Part shown: positions 8,388 to 17,331 of the stretch, piece after piece
Layout of the letters: the number at the start of each line of letters is the position of its first letter
Position numbering within the stretch: position 1 is the stretch's first letter
NCBI RefSeq assembly: GCF_021728415.1
Contig: NZ_JAKKDV010000004.1
Location: 270,354 to 334,353 of the forward strand
DNA: 64,000 nt
Direction: 5' to 3'
Source: Flaviramulus multivorans
GTDB taxonomy: Bacteria; Bacteroidota; Bacteroidia; Flavobacteriales; Flavobacteriaceae
Position numbers and translations under genes: made by a program
Notes under the pieces: model-generated
Told to the model about the DNA's origin: nothing
Databases searched by the model: none
What the model saw: only the letters and a program-made list of their open reading frames with translations

Positions 8388-9386
8388 TTATAATTTATGT
8401 TGAATAAATGGATAATCTTCTTGTTCATATACAACATCGTACATCACATTCTTATCTGGGAATGGAGATTCTTCAGCAAATTTTTCACATTCTGAAACCT
8501 TAGTTTTCACACGCTTATCAATCACCTTTATCTCTGCTTCTGTAGCATATTTCTTTTCAAGGAGAATATCTTTTACCTGTGTAATCGGGTCTATTTTTTT
8601 GTATTCCTCAACTTCGTCTTTCGTTCTGTAATGTTGAGCATCACTCATAGAGTGTCCCCTATAACGGTATGTTTTTAGTTCCAAGAATGTAGGTCCATCA
8701 CCTCTTCTAGCTCGTTGAATAGCTTCATCAAAAGCTTCAGCAGCTTTTACAGGATTCATTCCATCTACTGGTCCACAAGGCATTTCATAACCTAAACCTA
8801 ATTTCCATATCTCAGTATGATTTGCAGTTCTTCCAACCGAAGTTCCCATAGCGTAACCATTGTTTTCGCAAACAAAAACAACAGGTAGTTTCCATAACAT
8901 GGCTAAGTTGAAGGATTCATGCAAAGACCCTTGTCTTGCAGCACCATCACCAAAACAACATAAGGTTACTGCATCGCTACCATGATATTTATCGCCAAAA
9001 GCAATTCCTGCTCCTAATGGAATTTGACCACCAACAATACCATGTCCTCCATAAAAACGAAACTCTTTAGAAAATATATGCATAGAACCTCCTAGTCCTT
9101 GTGATGTTCCTGTGGCCTTACCATATAATTCCGCCATAACTCGTTTAGGGTCAACTCCCATACCAATTGGCTGAACGTGGTTACGATAAGCAGTTATCAT
9201 TTTATCTTTAGTCAAATCCATTGCATGTAAAGCCCCTGCTAAAACAGCTTCTTGACCATTATATAAGTGAAGAAATCCTCTTACTTTTTGTTGAATGTAT
9301 ACAGCAGCTAGTTTGTCTTCAAACTTTCTCCAAAACAACATATCTTCATACCATTTAAGGTAAACCTCTTTTGTGATTTTTTGCAT
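8388..9386 (-). CDS. pdhA: pyruvate dehydrogenase E1 component, alpha subunit
   Basis: Thiamine-diphosphate-dependent decarboxylation of pyruvate, as the alpha half of an alpha2beta2 E1. 332 residues. The TPP/Mg motif runs from GDGAARQG to ENNGYAMGT, and the phosphorylation-loop region YRGHSMSDA is present. GGHGIVGGQ is typical of PDH E1-alpha. The beta subunit is not in this window, so it must be encoded elsewhere. Transcription probably starts at the promoter at 9422-9450, leaving a leader of about 30 bases. Confidence 0.93.
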   Translation of the reverse strand: MQKITKEVYLKWYEDMLFWRKFEDKLAAVYIQQKVRGFLHLYNGQEAVLAGALHAMDLTKDKMITAYRNHVQPIGMGVDPKRVMAELYGKATGTSQGLGGSMHIFSKEFRFYGGHGIVGGQIPLGAGIAFGDKYHGSDAVTLCCFGDGAARQGSLHESFNLAMLWKLPVVFVCENNGYAMGTSVGRTANHTEIWKLGLGYEMPCGPVDGMNPVKAAEAFDEAIQRARRGDGPTFLELKTYRYRGHSMSDAQHYRTKDEVEEYKKIDPITQVKDILLEKKYATEAEIKVIDKRVKTKVSECEKFAEESPFPDKNVMYDVVYEQEDYPFIQHKL

Positions 9387-9421
9387 CGACGATTAATATG
9401 GTTTTATAATTTAGCTAACAA

Positions 9422-9450
9422 CAAAAGTAATACATTGTGAGTTATTGCAA
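9422..9450 (-). promoter_or_regulatory. pdhA promoter (TTG - N18 - TACTTTTG)
   Basis: On the minus strand, TTG (9448-9450) lies 18 bases from TACTTTTG (9422-9429). Both elements and the spacing match the Bacteroidota housekeeping promoter. The start point falls about 30 bases before the pdhA ATG. Confidence 0.6.
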
Positions 9451-9501
9451 AAATACTAGGTAATGAATGTAAAAAAAATATTGAAATAATACTATTTTTA
9501 A

Positions 9502-9559
9502 AAATGATTAAATATTTAACAATAGTTAATCATTTAATTTTTTAAATATTAAATGATTA
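9502..9559. promoter_or_regulatory. three alternating inverted half-sites between cdd and pdhA
   Basis: Segment A (9502-9511), B (9526-9538) and C (9548-9559) carry AATGATTA or its complement. B can pair with A (10 bp) or perfectly with C (12 bp), but not both. On the minus strand C:B is transcribed first, just after the cdd stop. It could be a cdd terminator region, an alternative-fold RNA switch, or an operator array upstream of the pdhA promoter. The AT-richness lowers certainty. Confidence 0.4.
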
Positions 9560-9562
9560 GTT

Positions 9563-10045
9563 TCAAAGTAAATTCTTATCAAATACTAAAGGCAATAAGT
9601 TTGATAATGAATTTGACTTAACAATTTTACCAATTTCGCCCATAAAATATATTTCAATGGGTGTTTCTTGTTTTATTTCGTATTCCGCAATAGCCTGTCT
9701 ACAAGCACCACATGGTGGAATCGGATCTACTGTTGGTTTGTTTTTTGAAGTTGCCGAAATAGCCATTCGAAGTACTTTGGCGTCTGGAAATTGTGACCCT
9801 GCATAATAAATGGCCGTTCGTTCTGCACATAACCCTGAAGGATAGGATGCATTTTCTTGATTATTGCCAGTAATAACCTCATCGTTATCAAGAATTAATG
9901 CAGCTCCAACATTAAATTTTGAATACGGAGCATACGCCTTATCTCTAGCTTCTACCGCTTTTTCCATTAAAGAACGTACTTCATTGGGGAGTTCAGATAA
10001 ACTGTCAAAAACGTAAAGTTTAGATTCTATTTTAATTTCCTTCAT
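9563..10045 (-). CDS. cdd: cytidine deaminase
   Basis: Deaminates cytidine or deoxycytidine to the uridine form for pyrimidine salvage. 160 residues from the ATG at 10045. It has the zinc site CAERTA with the later PCGACRQ motif, and the substrate-binding segment YAPYSKFNVGAA near the N-terminus. This is the small homotetrameric type. An in-frame TTG at 10051 overlaps the promoter -7 box, so it is not used; the ATG at 10045 falls at the predicted transcription start, suggesting a leaderless message. Between pdhA and porV, it belongs to a gene order often kept in Flavobacteriaceae. Confidence 0.92.
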   Translation of the reverse strand: MKEIKIESKLYVFDSLSELPNEVRSLMEKAVEARDKAYAPYSKFNVGAALILDNDEVITGNNQENASYPSGLCAERTAIYYAGSQFPDAKVLRMAISATSKNKPTVDPIPPCGACRQAIAEYEIKQETPIEIYFMGEIGKIVKSNSLSNLLPLVFDKNLL

Positions 10046-10048
10046 ATT

Positions 10049-10077
10049 CAAATGTATTCAATAAATGTAATAAACAA
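10049..10077 (-). promoter_or_regulatory. cdd promoter (TTG - N18 - TACATTTG)
   Basis: Minus-strand TTG at 10075-10077 and TACATTTG at 10049-10056, spaced 18 bases. The -7 box ends 4 bases before the cdd ATG at 10045. The -33 element overlaps the terminator hairpin of the upstream porV gene. Confidence 0.55.
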
Positions 10078-10107
10078 AAAAACTATTGCCCAACGAACAA
10101 TAGTTTT
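10076..10107 (-). terminator. porV terminator
   Basis: On the minus strand a 10-bp stem (AAAACTATTG / CAATAGTTTT) with a 9-base loop ends in a run of seven Ts. It follows the porV stop codon at 10132 and partly overlaps the cdd promoter. Confidence 0.75.
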
Positions 10108-10131
10108 AATTCTTTTTACACAGATACTTAA

Positions 10132-11367
10132 TTAATATTCTTGATATTCGCCAGCACCTATATTAAACGTTAATGAAAAACGTAATGTATTCTCTAAAGG
10201 ACTTTGAATTTTTGATGCAGAAAACAAATACGACAAATCAATATTTACGACATTGGCTTTAAAACCTGCGCCAAGTGCTAAAAATTTTCTAGCACCTTTA
10301 TCTTCACTTTCATTAAAATAACCCGCTCTAAAAGCAAACGAATCTTGATATAAATATTCCGCACCAAGTGCCCAAGTAAATTCTTTTAACTCTTCACTAA
10401 AACCATCTGGCGCATCACCAAATGATTGAAAAATCCCCGACAAAAAGCTTACATCTTGAGATTTTCCACCTATAATAACATCTTCTTCTTGCACAGAACC
10501 TAAGGTATCAACACCTTCATCATAAACGCCATTATTATTTTCATCAGTATAATTATATACATCACCTAAAGCAGGTGGTGTTGGCACTAAAAGTTTTGCT
10601 ACTTCTGCCGTTACTGCAATCTTATTATAATCATCAAATATAAAATCAAACCCAGCTCCTAAACGTAAATTGGTTGGTTGAAAATTTTCAGAACCATCCT
10701 CGGTATATTTGAATTTTGGCCCTATATTTTGAATAGCAAATCCAGCCCTCCAACGTCCGTTAAAATCTGAATAAGCTTCTTCTTCACTTTGATAATAACC
10801 AGAGATATCAACTCCAAAAGTACTGGCGCCGTCTGTATTACCACTTCCATCATCCAATCTTAAATCAGACACCAAATATCGCATAGCGACTGACATACCA
10901 AACTGATCTGTAAGCCTTAATGCATAAGAAGCATCAATTGTAAATTCATTTGGCCTTTGAATTAAAGCTTCTGAAAATTCATCATTAACAAATTCGATAT
11001 CTCCCAACGAAAAATACTTTAAACTTACTGCAAAAGCACTTCGCTCATCTAATCTATTAAAATAAGTCAAGTTCCCTAAGAAAATATCATTAACCAACTT
11101 ACTTAAATAGGGTGTATAACTAACACCAAATCCAGATTTAGTTTCAGAAAACACATATTTTGATGAATTCCACTGTTGTGAAAAGGCGTCAACACCAGTT
11201 GCAACACCCATATCTCCTAAAGCAGCAGCACGTGCATCAGGCGCGATTAAAACAAATGGAAGTCCGGTTGTAATTACTCTTGGATTGTTTTGTGGGATTG
11301 TCGTTGTTTGCGCATTTAAATTAAGTACAAAAACGAGTACCATTAATAGCAATATTTGATTCTTCAT
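10132..11367 (-). CDS. porV: type IX secretion outer-membrane protein PorV
   Basis: 411-residue outer-membrane barrel of the PorV/LptO family. It has a cleavable signal peptide (ending near NLNAQ) followed by APDARAAALGDMG, the typical N-terminal motif of PorV/PorQ proteins, and ends with an aromatic-rich strand. In the type IX system PorV takes cargo from the translocon and passes it to the PorU sortase for C-terminal signal removal and attachment. It lies 34 bases downstream of porU and has its own promoter in that gap, so its level can exceed that of porU. The call is secure from sequence plus position. Confidence 0.93.
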   Translation of the reverse strand: MKNQILLLMVLVFVLNLNAQTTTIPQNNPRVITTGLPFVLIAPDARAAALGDMGVATGVDAFSQQWNSSKYVFSETKSGFGVSYTPYLSKLVNDIFLGNLTYFNRLDERSAFAVSLKYFSLGDIEFVNDEFSEALIQRPNEFTIDASYALRLTDQFGMSVAMRYLVSDLRLDDGSGNTDGASTFGVDISGYYQSEEEAYSDFNGRWRAGFAIQNIGPKFKYTEDGSENFQPTNLRLGAGFDFIFDDYNKIAVTAEVAKLLVPTPPALGDVYNYTDENNNGVYDEGVDTLGSVQEEDVIIGGKSQDVSFLSGIFQSFGDAPDGFSEELKEFTWALGAEYLYQDSFAFRAGYFNESEDKGARKFLALGAGFKANVVNIDLSYLFSASKIQSPLENTLRFSLTFNIGAGEYQEY

Positions 11368-11385
11368 GTAATAGTTTTAATTTAA

Positions 11386-11415
11386 CAAATATAAATTTTT
11401 ATTATAGTATAACAA
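11386..11415 (-). promoter_or_regulatory. porV-specific promoter (TTG - N19 - TATATTTG)
   Basis: Minus strand: TTG at 11413-11415, inside the last codons of porU, and an exact TATATTTG at 11386-11393, 19 bases apart. The porV ATG is about 20 bases further. This is among the best promoter matches in the window. Confidence 0.6.
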
Positions 11416-14400
11416 GTTTCTCTATCTTTTCTACAGTCTTGTTTAACAGGTTTGAACGCACTTTTAATTTATATATATAAACCCCTTTACCTATTTTATC
11501 TCCAAAGTCGTCTCGTCCGTCCCAAATTAAATCTCTTGATAATGAACTTGTGGTTTTTATTCCTCCAGTTGTTTGCCCGTTCAACGTTCTTACCAGTTTC
11601 CCTGAAACAGTGAATATCTGTATAGAAACGTCTAAAGGCTCCGAACTATTGTGATTAAACCAAAATTCTGTATAATTCACAAAGGGGTTTGGATAGTTAA
11701 GAACATTATTTATAACTAATTCTTGATCCTTGTCAAATACAATGAATTGAATTTCGGAAATTGATGAGTTATTGTAAACATCCCAAGCTTTGAGTGTTAA
11801 AGTATGAAGACCTGGTTCTAAATCCCTAAATGGAAAACTCACCGTTCCTTTCGTATAGTCATCTACTTCTGTTTGATAATAATCATTTAAAATTACAGGA
11901 TTTGTTTCATCACCATCAAGGATAGCAACAATATCATGCCCAATACCACTGGCTGTATTTATACCGTGAGAATCTTCTAATTTTGCTAATAATGTGGGTT
12001 GCTCATTAGTTATTCCACCTGAAACAAAATTCTCATCATTCATATATAATGATATTGTTGGACCAACGTTATCTTCGGCAGCATTTTCGTTAATTCCACC
12101 AATTCTTATGGTATTGATACTCGCTCCTGCTTGATCCTCAGTTAATGCTTCATTTTTTGAATAAAAACTAACTTTACCAAACCCTACAGGAATACCAATA
12201 TCTTTAGGAACCACGAAATCAAACTCAAATTGACCATTTCTAACCGATGCTTGTCCTCGGAATATAATTTCTCCTAGTGTCGTGAAATTTAACTTTACTA
12301 ATTGTCCATTTAAACGTGTACCATCGTTCGCTAAGGTTTCTCTATTAATGGATTTATCATAGATTGTAGTAGATAAAGTACCATTATAGTTTGGTAATAA
12401 ATTACCTGAAATATCGGTTACCTCTCCAGCTAGTTTTACATAACTTAGTGCTTTTAACGTATCTGTAGATTGTGCAATTGGTACATCATTTATTTCTGTC
12501 AGTCTTATATTTGGCTTAGAAAAAGCCAATTTCATAGCTGGATCTCCAATAAAAAATATTAAGCGTTTTTGGCTAGCACCCGCCACTGCTGGATCGCTTT
12601 TTGCAAGTCTTAAAGCCTCTGCCATAGAAGGATATTCATTATCAGCATACGTATCATTATCACTATAAGAGAACAAATATTCACCTAAAGTATTATTGAA
12701 TGAAATTGCGAAACTTACAAAAATCTGCCTTGTAGTGGTTATTAAACCAATGGCTCCGGCTTGTTTGCTCCAATAGGTAAATTCTCCAGCGGTTTGCCTA
12801 AAAGGGTTATCAAATCTTGTAAACTCGCAAGTTACTGTTACGAAACAATTGAGTTTACAAAAGTTTCTGAAGCCTTCAATATCAGGTTTTAATAAAATAC
12901 GCTCTTCTGCTAAACCATCTTCTCCTCCATGTCCAAAATAATTTACAACTAGTGCACCATTATCGACAGCATTTACAATTTCGGTTGTTACGGCTGGATA
13001 TGTTTCACCTCCTGCGGAAGTTTCCTGTTGAAAGGCATCAGAGTGAATTTTTACCACATTAATAAATGGCTTTTCCTGAGTGACTAAATTACCTACATTA
13101 TCAGTCGTTTCTTGTAATAATCCTTCCCAGTCTTGATCAACATCATCAGAAATAACTACAAAATTATTACGCCAACTCCCTAAAGCTTCCTTAACATAAT
13201 ATGACTCTATTTTATCAACCATTTCTTTAGCTTGCTGAGGAGAATCTACCAAAATTCTACCTACTGCAATATCCAGTCTATCGCTTGTTGTCAAAGTTCC
13301 TTCGTTATCATCCATCATACCATAAAAATCATCTGATACAAACGAGGTAGTTAAATTAAAACTATTATAGGCGTGCCAAGAAGGAACTATATTTGTATTG
13401 TTCGGAATTCTATCTTTATAATCAAAAGACCCGTCGCCAAACAAACACAAATATTTTATTCTATTTTCAGGTGAACTCGCATTATCATAAACGTATTTAA
13501 CTAGGTTTCTAATAGCTCCAATATCCTGGTTGCCAGTGCTAAACTCATTATAAATTTGGTCTAACCCAACTACTTTTACATTCAAATTGTATTTTTCAGT
13601 ATTTATTTGTCCTAATCGCTCTGCTTGAGAAAGCAAATTATTAGGCGCAACTATAATATAGTCTATGTCTTGAAAATTTCCTTGACTATTTTGAAAAATA
13701 GTTCCTTTAATGTTTTGATTGCTTACTGTTGTTTTAGAATCAAACTTTGGCTCAAAATAATCTGAAGGGGTCAGAGCTACATAAGTTTTTAAACTTCCTA
13801 AAGTTGAAGTAAAACTCAAAGTTGAATTTTGGTCTTCATTAATAAAATCTGAAACATTATAAATATCTGTCACGTCCCACACTTCAGATATTTGAGATGC
13901 ATTTGCTATACTATATTGTCCAATTCCAGAAGCTGTTGTAACATCACTATTTTCAAATTGGAATTGCTTATTATTAAAATTCAACGCTCTTTTGGCTTTT
14001 ATCGATATAAAATCTAAATACCCTAGAGTGCTTGGATTTCCTTGATTATCAAAATTTAGTCCTACAGAAATTTTTGAAGTATTTACATTAACATTTCCAA
14101 AATAAGAAGCTCCATTTGCCAATGTTGGACTAGTAACTCCAGGAATTGACAATGTAGCTATTGATGAACTATTTACTGTTATTTCCATATTACTGTTGGA
14201 TGAAGAAGCTGTGGCAACAATAACACTTAAATTTATAGGCTCTGTTGTTATAATATCTGGAAAATCAAATTCGTAAAGTTTATTGCTCTCAACATCAAAT
14301 CTGTCTCCAAACCATCGTCTTCCTAAAGAAAGTAAATTGTATTCATCAACCTCATAAAACTGGTAATCTTCAAAAGTGTTAATAACCATATCAACATTTC

Positions 14401-15289
14401 CAGTTGGCTGTGTAAGAGACTGAATACGTTTACCTAAACCAGCACCAACGTTTATGTAATAATAGGTCTTATCTGTATAACAATTAATATTTGTAATACT
14501 TTCGGCATTATAGCCTTTCGGGCCTTTTGCATAAAACAAAATATAATCCTCATTATTAAACACACCATCTTCTTCTCCTACAAATTTTATAGCATTTTCT
14601 GGAACATCAAAAGGATACGCTATAGCATTGGAGTATGGAATCATGCTTCCCCCATGACCATACAACTTAATAGTTCTTGGGTCTACGCTATTTACATTAA
14701 CCCCTAAACGTTGCAAAAAACTCTTGGATAATTTAAAAACGCCTGTAGTATCTACATAAAATCGATACCATTCGCCTGAACGCAAAACCGAGTTTGAAAT
14801 TACCTTAGAACCCGTAAAGTTTTTATTGGCACTAAACCCTTGATTACTCAACCCAAGTTTATAGTTTAATTGAAAAGAAATTAACTTTTTATAACTACCG
14901 TTATTATCTTTAAGAATAGGGGCAATTTGAAAATAGGCATACTTCTTATCTCTTGCTATAGAGTTTTCTAAACTAAACTGAAGTTTATTAGGGATGGAAT
15001 TAACATCTAAATCTTTTAAATCTGATTTAGATATTGTTTTATATACTATATTGGTGACTGTAACAGAAGATTCATCAATAAACCCATTACTTTTCCACTG
15101 ATCAACGAACATTAGCCCTTCATCAAAACTGTATGAAAAATGTTCTTGATTAAAAGATGGAATTTTAATTTTAAAGTTGCTACCTAAAAGTGTTTGGTCC
15201 TCTTCCCAAACAATAGTATACTTTTTTTGTTGCGCCAGTACAGTTGTTGAAATAATCAACAATAAAACTAAAAATTCCTTTTTCATCAC
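11402..15289 (-). CDS. porU: type IX secretion system sortase PorU
   Basis: A 1295-residue secreted protein with a gingipain-type (C25) cysteine peptidase domain. The catalytic His is H787 in NYFGHGGEDG and the nucleophile is C821 in VTVTCEFTRFDNP. It has a signal peptide (VLAQQ) and ends with a type-A C-terminal domain (NYPNPF, GKLVRTL, DGRDDFGDKIGKGVYIYKL), so it is itself a type IX cargo-like protein. PorU cleaves the C-terminal signals of type IX substrates and attaches them to a surface lipid. It is divergent from gldJ and directly precedes porV, the standard flavobacterial arrangement. The tandem MM start leaves 15286 as an equal alternative. Confidence 0.95.
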   Translation of the reverse strand: MMKKEFLVLLLIISTTVLAQQKKYTIVWEEDQTLLGSNFKIKIPSFNQEHFSYSFDEGLMFVDQWKSNGFIDESSVTVTNIVYKTISKSDLKDLDVNSIPNKLQFSLENSIARDKKYAYFQIAPILKDNNGSYKKLISFQLNYKLGLSNQGFSANKNFTGSKVISNSVLRSGEWYRFYVDTTGVFKLSKSFLQRLGVNVNSVDPRTIKLYGHGGSMIPYSNAIAYPFDVPENAIKFVGEEDGVFNNEDYILFYAKGPKGYNAESITNINCYTDKTYYYINVGAGLGKRIQSLTQPTGNVDMVINTFEDYQFYEVDEYNLLSLGRRWFGDRFDVESNKLYEFDFPDIITTEPINLSVIVATASSSNSNMEITVNSSSIATLSIPGVTSPTLANGASYFGNVNVNTSKISVGLNFDNQGNPSTLGYLDFISIKAKRALNFNNKQFQFENSDVTTASGIGQYSIANASQISEVWDVTDIYNVSDFINEDQNSTLSFTSTLGSLKTYVALTPSDYFEPKFDSKTTVSNQNIKGTIFQNSQGNFQDIDYIIVAPNNLLSQAERLGQINTEKYNLNVKVVGLDQIYNEFSTGNQDIGAIRNLVKYVYDNASSPENRIKYLCLFGDGSFDYKDRIPNNTNIVPSWHAYNSFNLTTSFVSDDFYGMMDDNEGTLTTSDRLDIAVGRILVDSPQQAKEMVDKIESYYVKEALGSWRNNFVVISDDVDQDWEGLLQETTDNVGNLVTQEKPFINVVKIHSDAFQQETSAGGETYPAVTTEIVNAVDNGALVVNYFGHGGEDGLAEERILLKPDIEGFRNFCKLNCFVTVTCEFTRFDNPFRQTAGEFTYWSKQAGAIGLITTTRQIFVSFAISFNNTLGEYLFSYSDNDTYADNEYPSMAEALRLAKSDPAVAGASQKRLIFFIGDPAMKLAFSKPNIRLTEINDVPIAQSTDTLKALSYVKLAGEVTDISGNLLPNYNGTLSTTIYDKSINRETLANDGTRLNGQLVKLNFTTLGEIIFRGQASVRNGQFEFDFVVPKDIGIPVGFGKVSFYSKNEALTEDQAGASINTIRIGGINENAAEDNVGPTISLYMNDENFVSGGITNEQPTLLAKLEDSHGINTASGIGHDIVAILDGDETNPVILNDYYQTEVDDYTKGTVSFPFRDLEPGLHTLTLKAWDVYNNSSISEIQFIVFDKDQELVINNVLNYPNPFVNYTEFWFNHNSSEPLDVSIQIFTVSGKLVRTLNGQTTGGIKTTSSLSRDLIWDGRDDFGDKIGKGVYIYKLKVRSNLLNKTVEKIEKLVIL

Positions 15290-15549
15290 TAAAGTAACGT
15301 CATTAACGTATTGTTATTATTAAAAAAACAACAATTTTAAAAACTAAACCAAAAATACAATAATAAATTAGTAAAACACACGTTAATACAAGACAAAATA
15401 ACTGCGCAAAACAGCAAAATCATCGATGTATGGTTTAAAAAATAGGGTGAAATACACTTTTTTTTGGTTAAAATGCAAAAAATAGCTTGGTTTGTTCAGT
15501 TTAATTATTATATTGCAGCACCAAAAATATTATTAGCTTACTTAAAAGT
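15290..15549. promoter_or_regulatory. porU-gldJ divergent promoter region
   Basis: 260 AT-rich bases with no gene. Minus strand: a TATTTTTG box at 15350-15357 upstream of porU, with no clear -33. Plus strand, for gldJ: TTG at 15487-15489 and a near-consensus TATATTG at 15509-15515 (19 bases apart), or TTG at 15464 with TAGCTTGG at 15483. These are candidates only. Confidence 0.4.
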
Positions 15550-17238
15550 ATGGATATGAAAAAAGTAGTAGCAATCAAGATTTTATTAGTTCTGGCTATT
15601 TCTGTAGTTTCAACTAGTTGTAAAAAATCTTCGAGTTCAAAGAATAGTTCTAGAGCGACAGGATGGCAAATCAACTCTAGAGATGGAGGTTTTCAGTACA
15701 ATACTGACTTCAAAGAACAAGAAACTTCTCCAGGTTTAGTATTTATAGAAGGAGGTACCTTTACAAAAGGTCGCGTTCAAGATGATGTGATGCATGATTG
15801 GAATAACAGCCCAAATCAGCAACATGTTCAATCATTTTATATGGATGAGACTGAGGTTACCAATGCTATGTACATGGAGTATTTAGATTGGATTAAACGA
15901 GTTTATCCACCTTCGGATGAAAATTTTAGAGCCATTTATCATGGTGCCTTACCAGATACATTGGTTTGGAGAAACCGTTTAGGATTTAACGAAGTGATGA
16001 CAGAAAACTACCTGCGTCACCCAGGTTATGGTGAATATCCTGTTGTTGGTGTAAGCTGGATTCAAGCTGTTGAGTTTGCTAACTGGCGTTCAGATCGTGT
16101 TAACGAATACAACTTAGAAAAAGCTGGCTACCTAAAACGTGATGCTAAAGTTACTGATGTTAATTCAGATCAAACATTTAGTACAGATACTTATATAAAC
16201 GCACCAACTTTAACATATGGTGGAAATGAAGAAATTATAAACCCAGAAAGAGGTAATAAAAGATTTGCTAGAACGGATGCCGATGGTAACGAAACTAACA
16301 TTTATGCTACTCGTGAAACTGGTATAATTTCGCCAAAATACAGACTACCAACTGAAACGGAGTGGGAATATGCTGCTTTAGGTTTAAGTGAAATTAGAAG
16401 TTACAACCTATACCGTGGGCGTAAAAAATACCCATGGGACGGACAATATACACGTTCTGGAAAACGTAAAATACGTGGTGACCAAATGGCTAACTTTAAG
16501 CAAGGGAAAGGTGATTATGGTGGAATTGCAGGTTGGTCTGACGATGGTGCTGATATTACTAATGCTGTAAAGTCATATGAACCTAATGACTATGGTTTAT
16601 ACGATATGGCCGGTAACGTTGCTGAATGGGTTGCCGATGTTTACAGACCTATAGTTGATGATGAGTTTAATGATTTTAACTACTACCGTGGTAATGTTTA
16701 TACTAAAAACGCCTTAAACGAAGATGGTACTGTTAAAGTTGTTACAGTTGATGATATAGTTTATGATACTTTATCAAACGGAAAAGTTGTTGCCAGAAAT
16801 TTACCAGGTGAAATCTTAAAAGTTCCTGTTGATGAAAATGAAACGTATTTACGTACCAATTTTGACAGAAGTAATGAGATAAACTTTAGAGATGGTGACA
16901 GACGTTCTTCTAGATATTTCGAAAACTTTGGTGATGATGAAGAAGGTGAAAAAGATAATGAAACCCGTAAAATGTACAATTCGCCTAAGCATACCATTAC
17001 TCGAGATTCTCTTGGAAATATTATTAGAGAATACGACAAAAGAAGTAATAGAACTTCTTTGATTAATGATGAAGTTAGAGTTTACAAAGGTGGTTCTTGG
17101 AAAGATAGAGAATACTGGTTAGACCCTGCTCAAAGACGTTACTTCCCACAAGATATGGCTACAGACTACATTGGGTTTAGATGTGCTATGTCTCGTGTAG
17201 GATCAAAAAGCAAGAAAAAGAATAAAACAAAAAACTAA
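15550..17238 (+). CDS. gldJ: gliding motility lipoprotein GldJ
   Basis: 562-residue outer-membrane lipoprotein (560 if the ATG at 15556 is used, which gives the tidier signal MKKVVAIKI). The lipobox ends at C24 (VSTSC). The body is a formylglycine-generating-enzyme/SUMF1-like fold: FIEGGTFTKG, DETEVTN, YPVVGVSWIQA, YRLPTETEWEYA, GNVAEWVAD and VYKGGSWKD are all present. GldJ is required for gliding and stabilises the GldK/type IX machinery; it is not thought to act as an enzyme. The gene faces away from porU and is followed by a strong terminator, then murF. Confidence 0.93.
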   Translation: MDMKKVVAIKILLVLAISVVSTSCKKSSSSKNSSRATGWQINSRDGGFQYNTDFKEQETSPGLVFIEGGTFTKGRVQDDVMHDWNNSPNQQHVQSFYMDETEVTNAMYMEYLDWIKRVYPPSDENFRAIYHGALPDTLVWRNRLGFNEVMTENYLRHPGYGEYPVVGVSWIQAVEFANWRSDRVNEYNLEKAGYLKRDAKVTDVNSDQTFSTDTYINAPTLTYGGNEEIINPERGNKRFARTDADGNETNIYATRETGIISPKYRLPTETEWEYAALGLSEIRSYNLYRGRKKYPWDGQYTRSGKRKIRGDQMANFKQGKGDYGGIAGWSDDGADITNAVKSYEPNDYGLYDMAGNVAEWVADVYRPIVDDEFNDFNYYRGNVYTKNALNEDGTVKVVTVDDIVYDTLSNGKVVARNLPGEILKVPVDENETYLRTNFDRSNEINFRDGDRRSSRYFENFGDDEEGEKDNETRKMYNSPKHTITRDSLGNIIREYDKRSNRTSLINDEVRVYKGGSWKDREYWLDPAQRRYFPQDMATDYIGFRCAMSRVGSKSKKKNKTKN

Positions 17239-17263
17239 CATATAGTTTTCTGTTATAAAATAT

Positions 17264-17293
17264 AAAAGTCCTAACGTTTGTTAGGACTTTTTT
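17264..17293 (+). terminator. gldJ terminator
   Basis: A perfect 12-bp stem (AAAAGTCCTAAC / GTTAGGACTTTT) with a 4-base loop and further Ts. It separates gldJ from murF. Confidence 0.9.
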
Positions 17294-17331
17294 AATACTT
17301 TTAATTTCACAAATAAATCTAATTCAATCTT

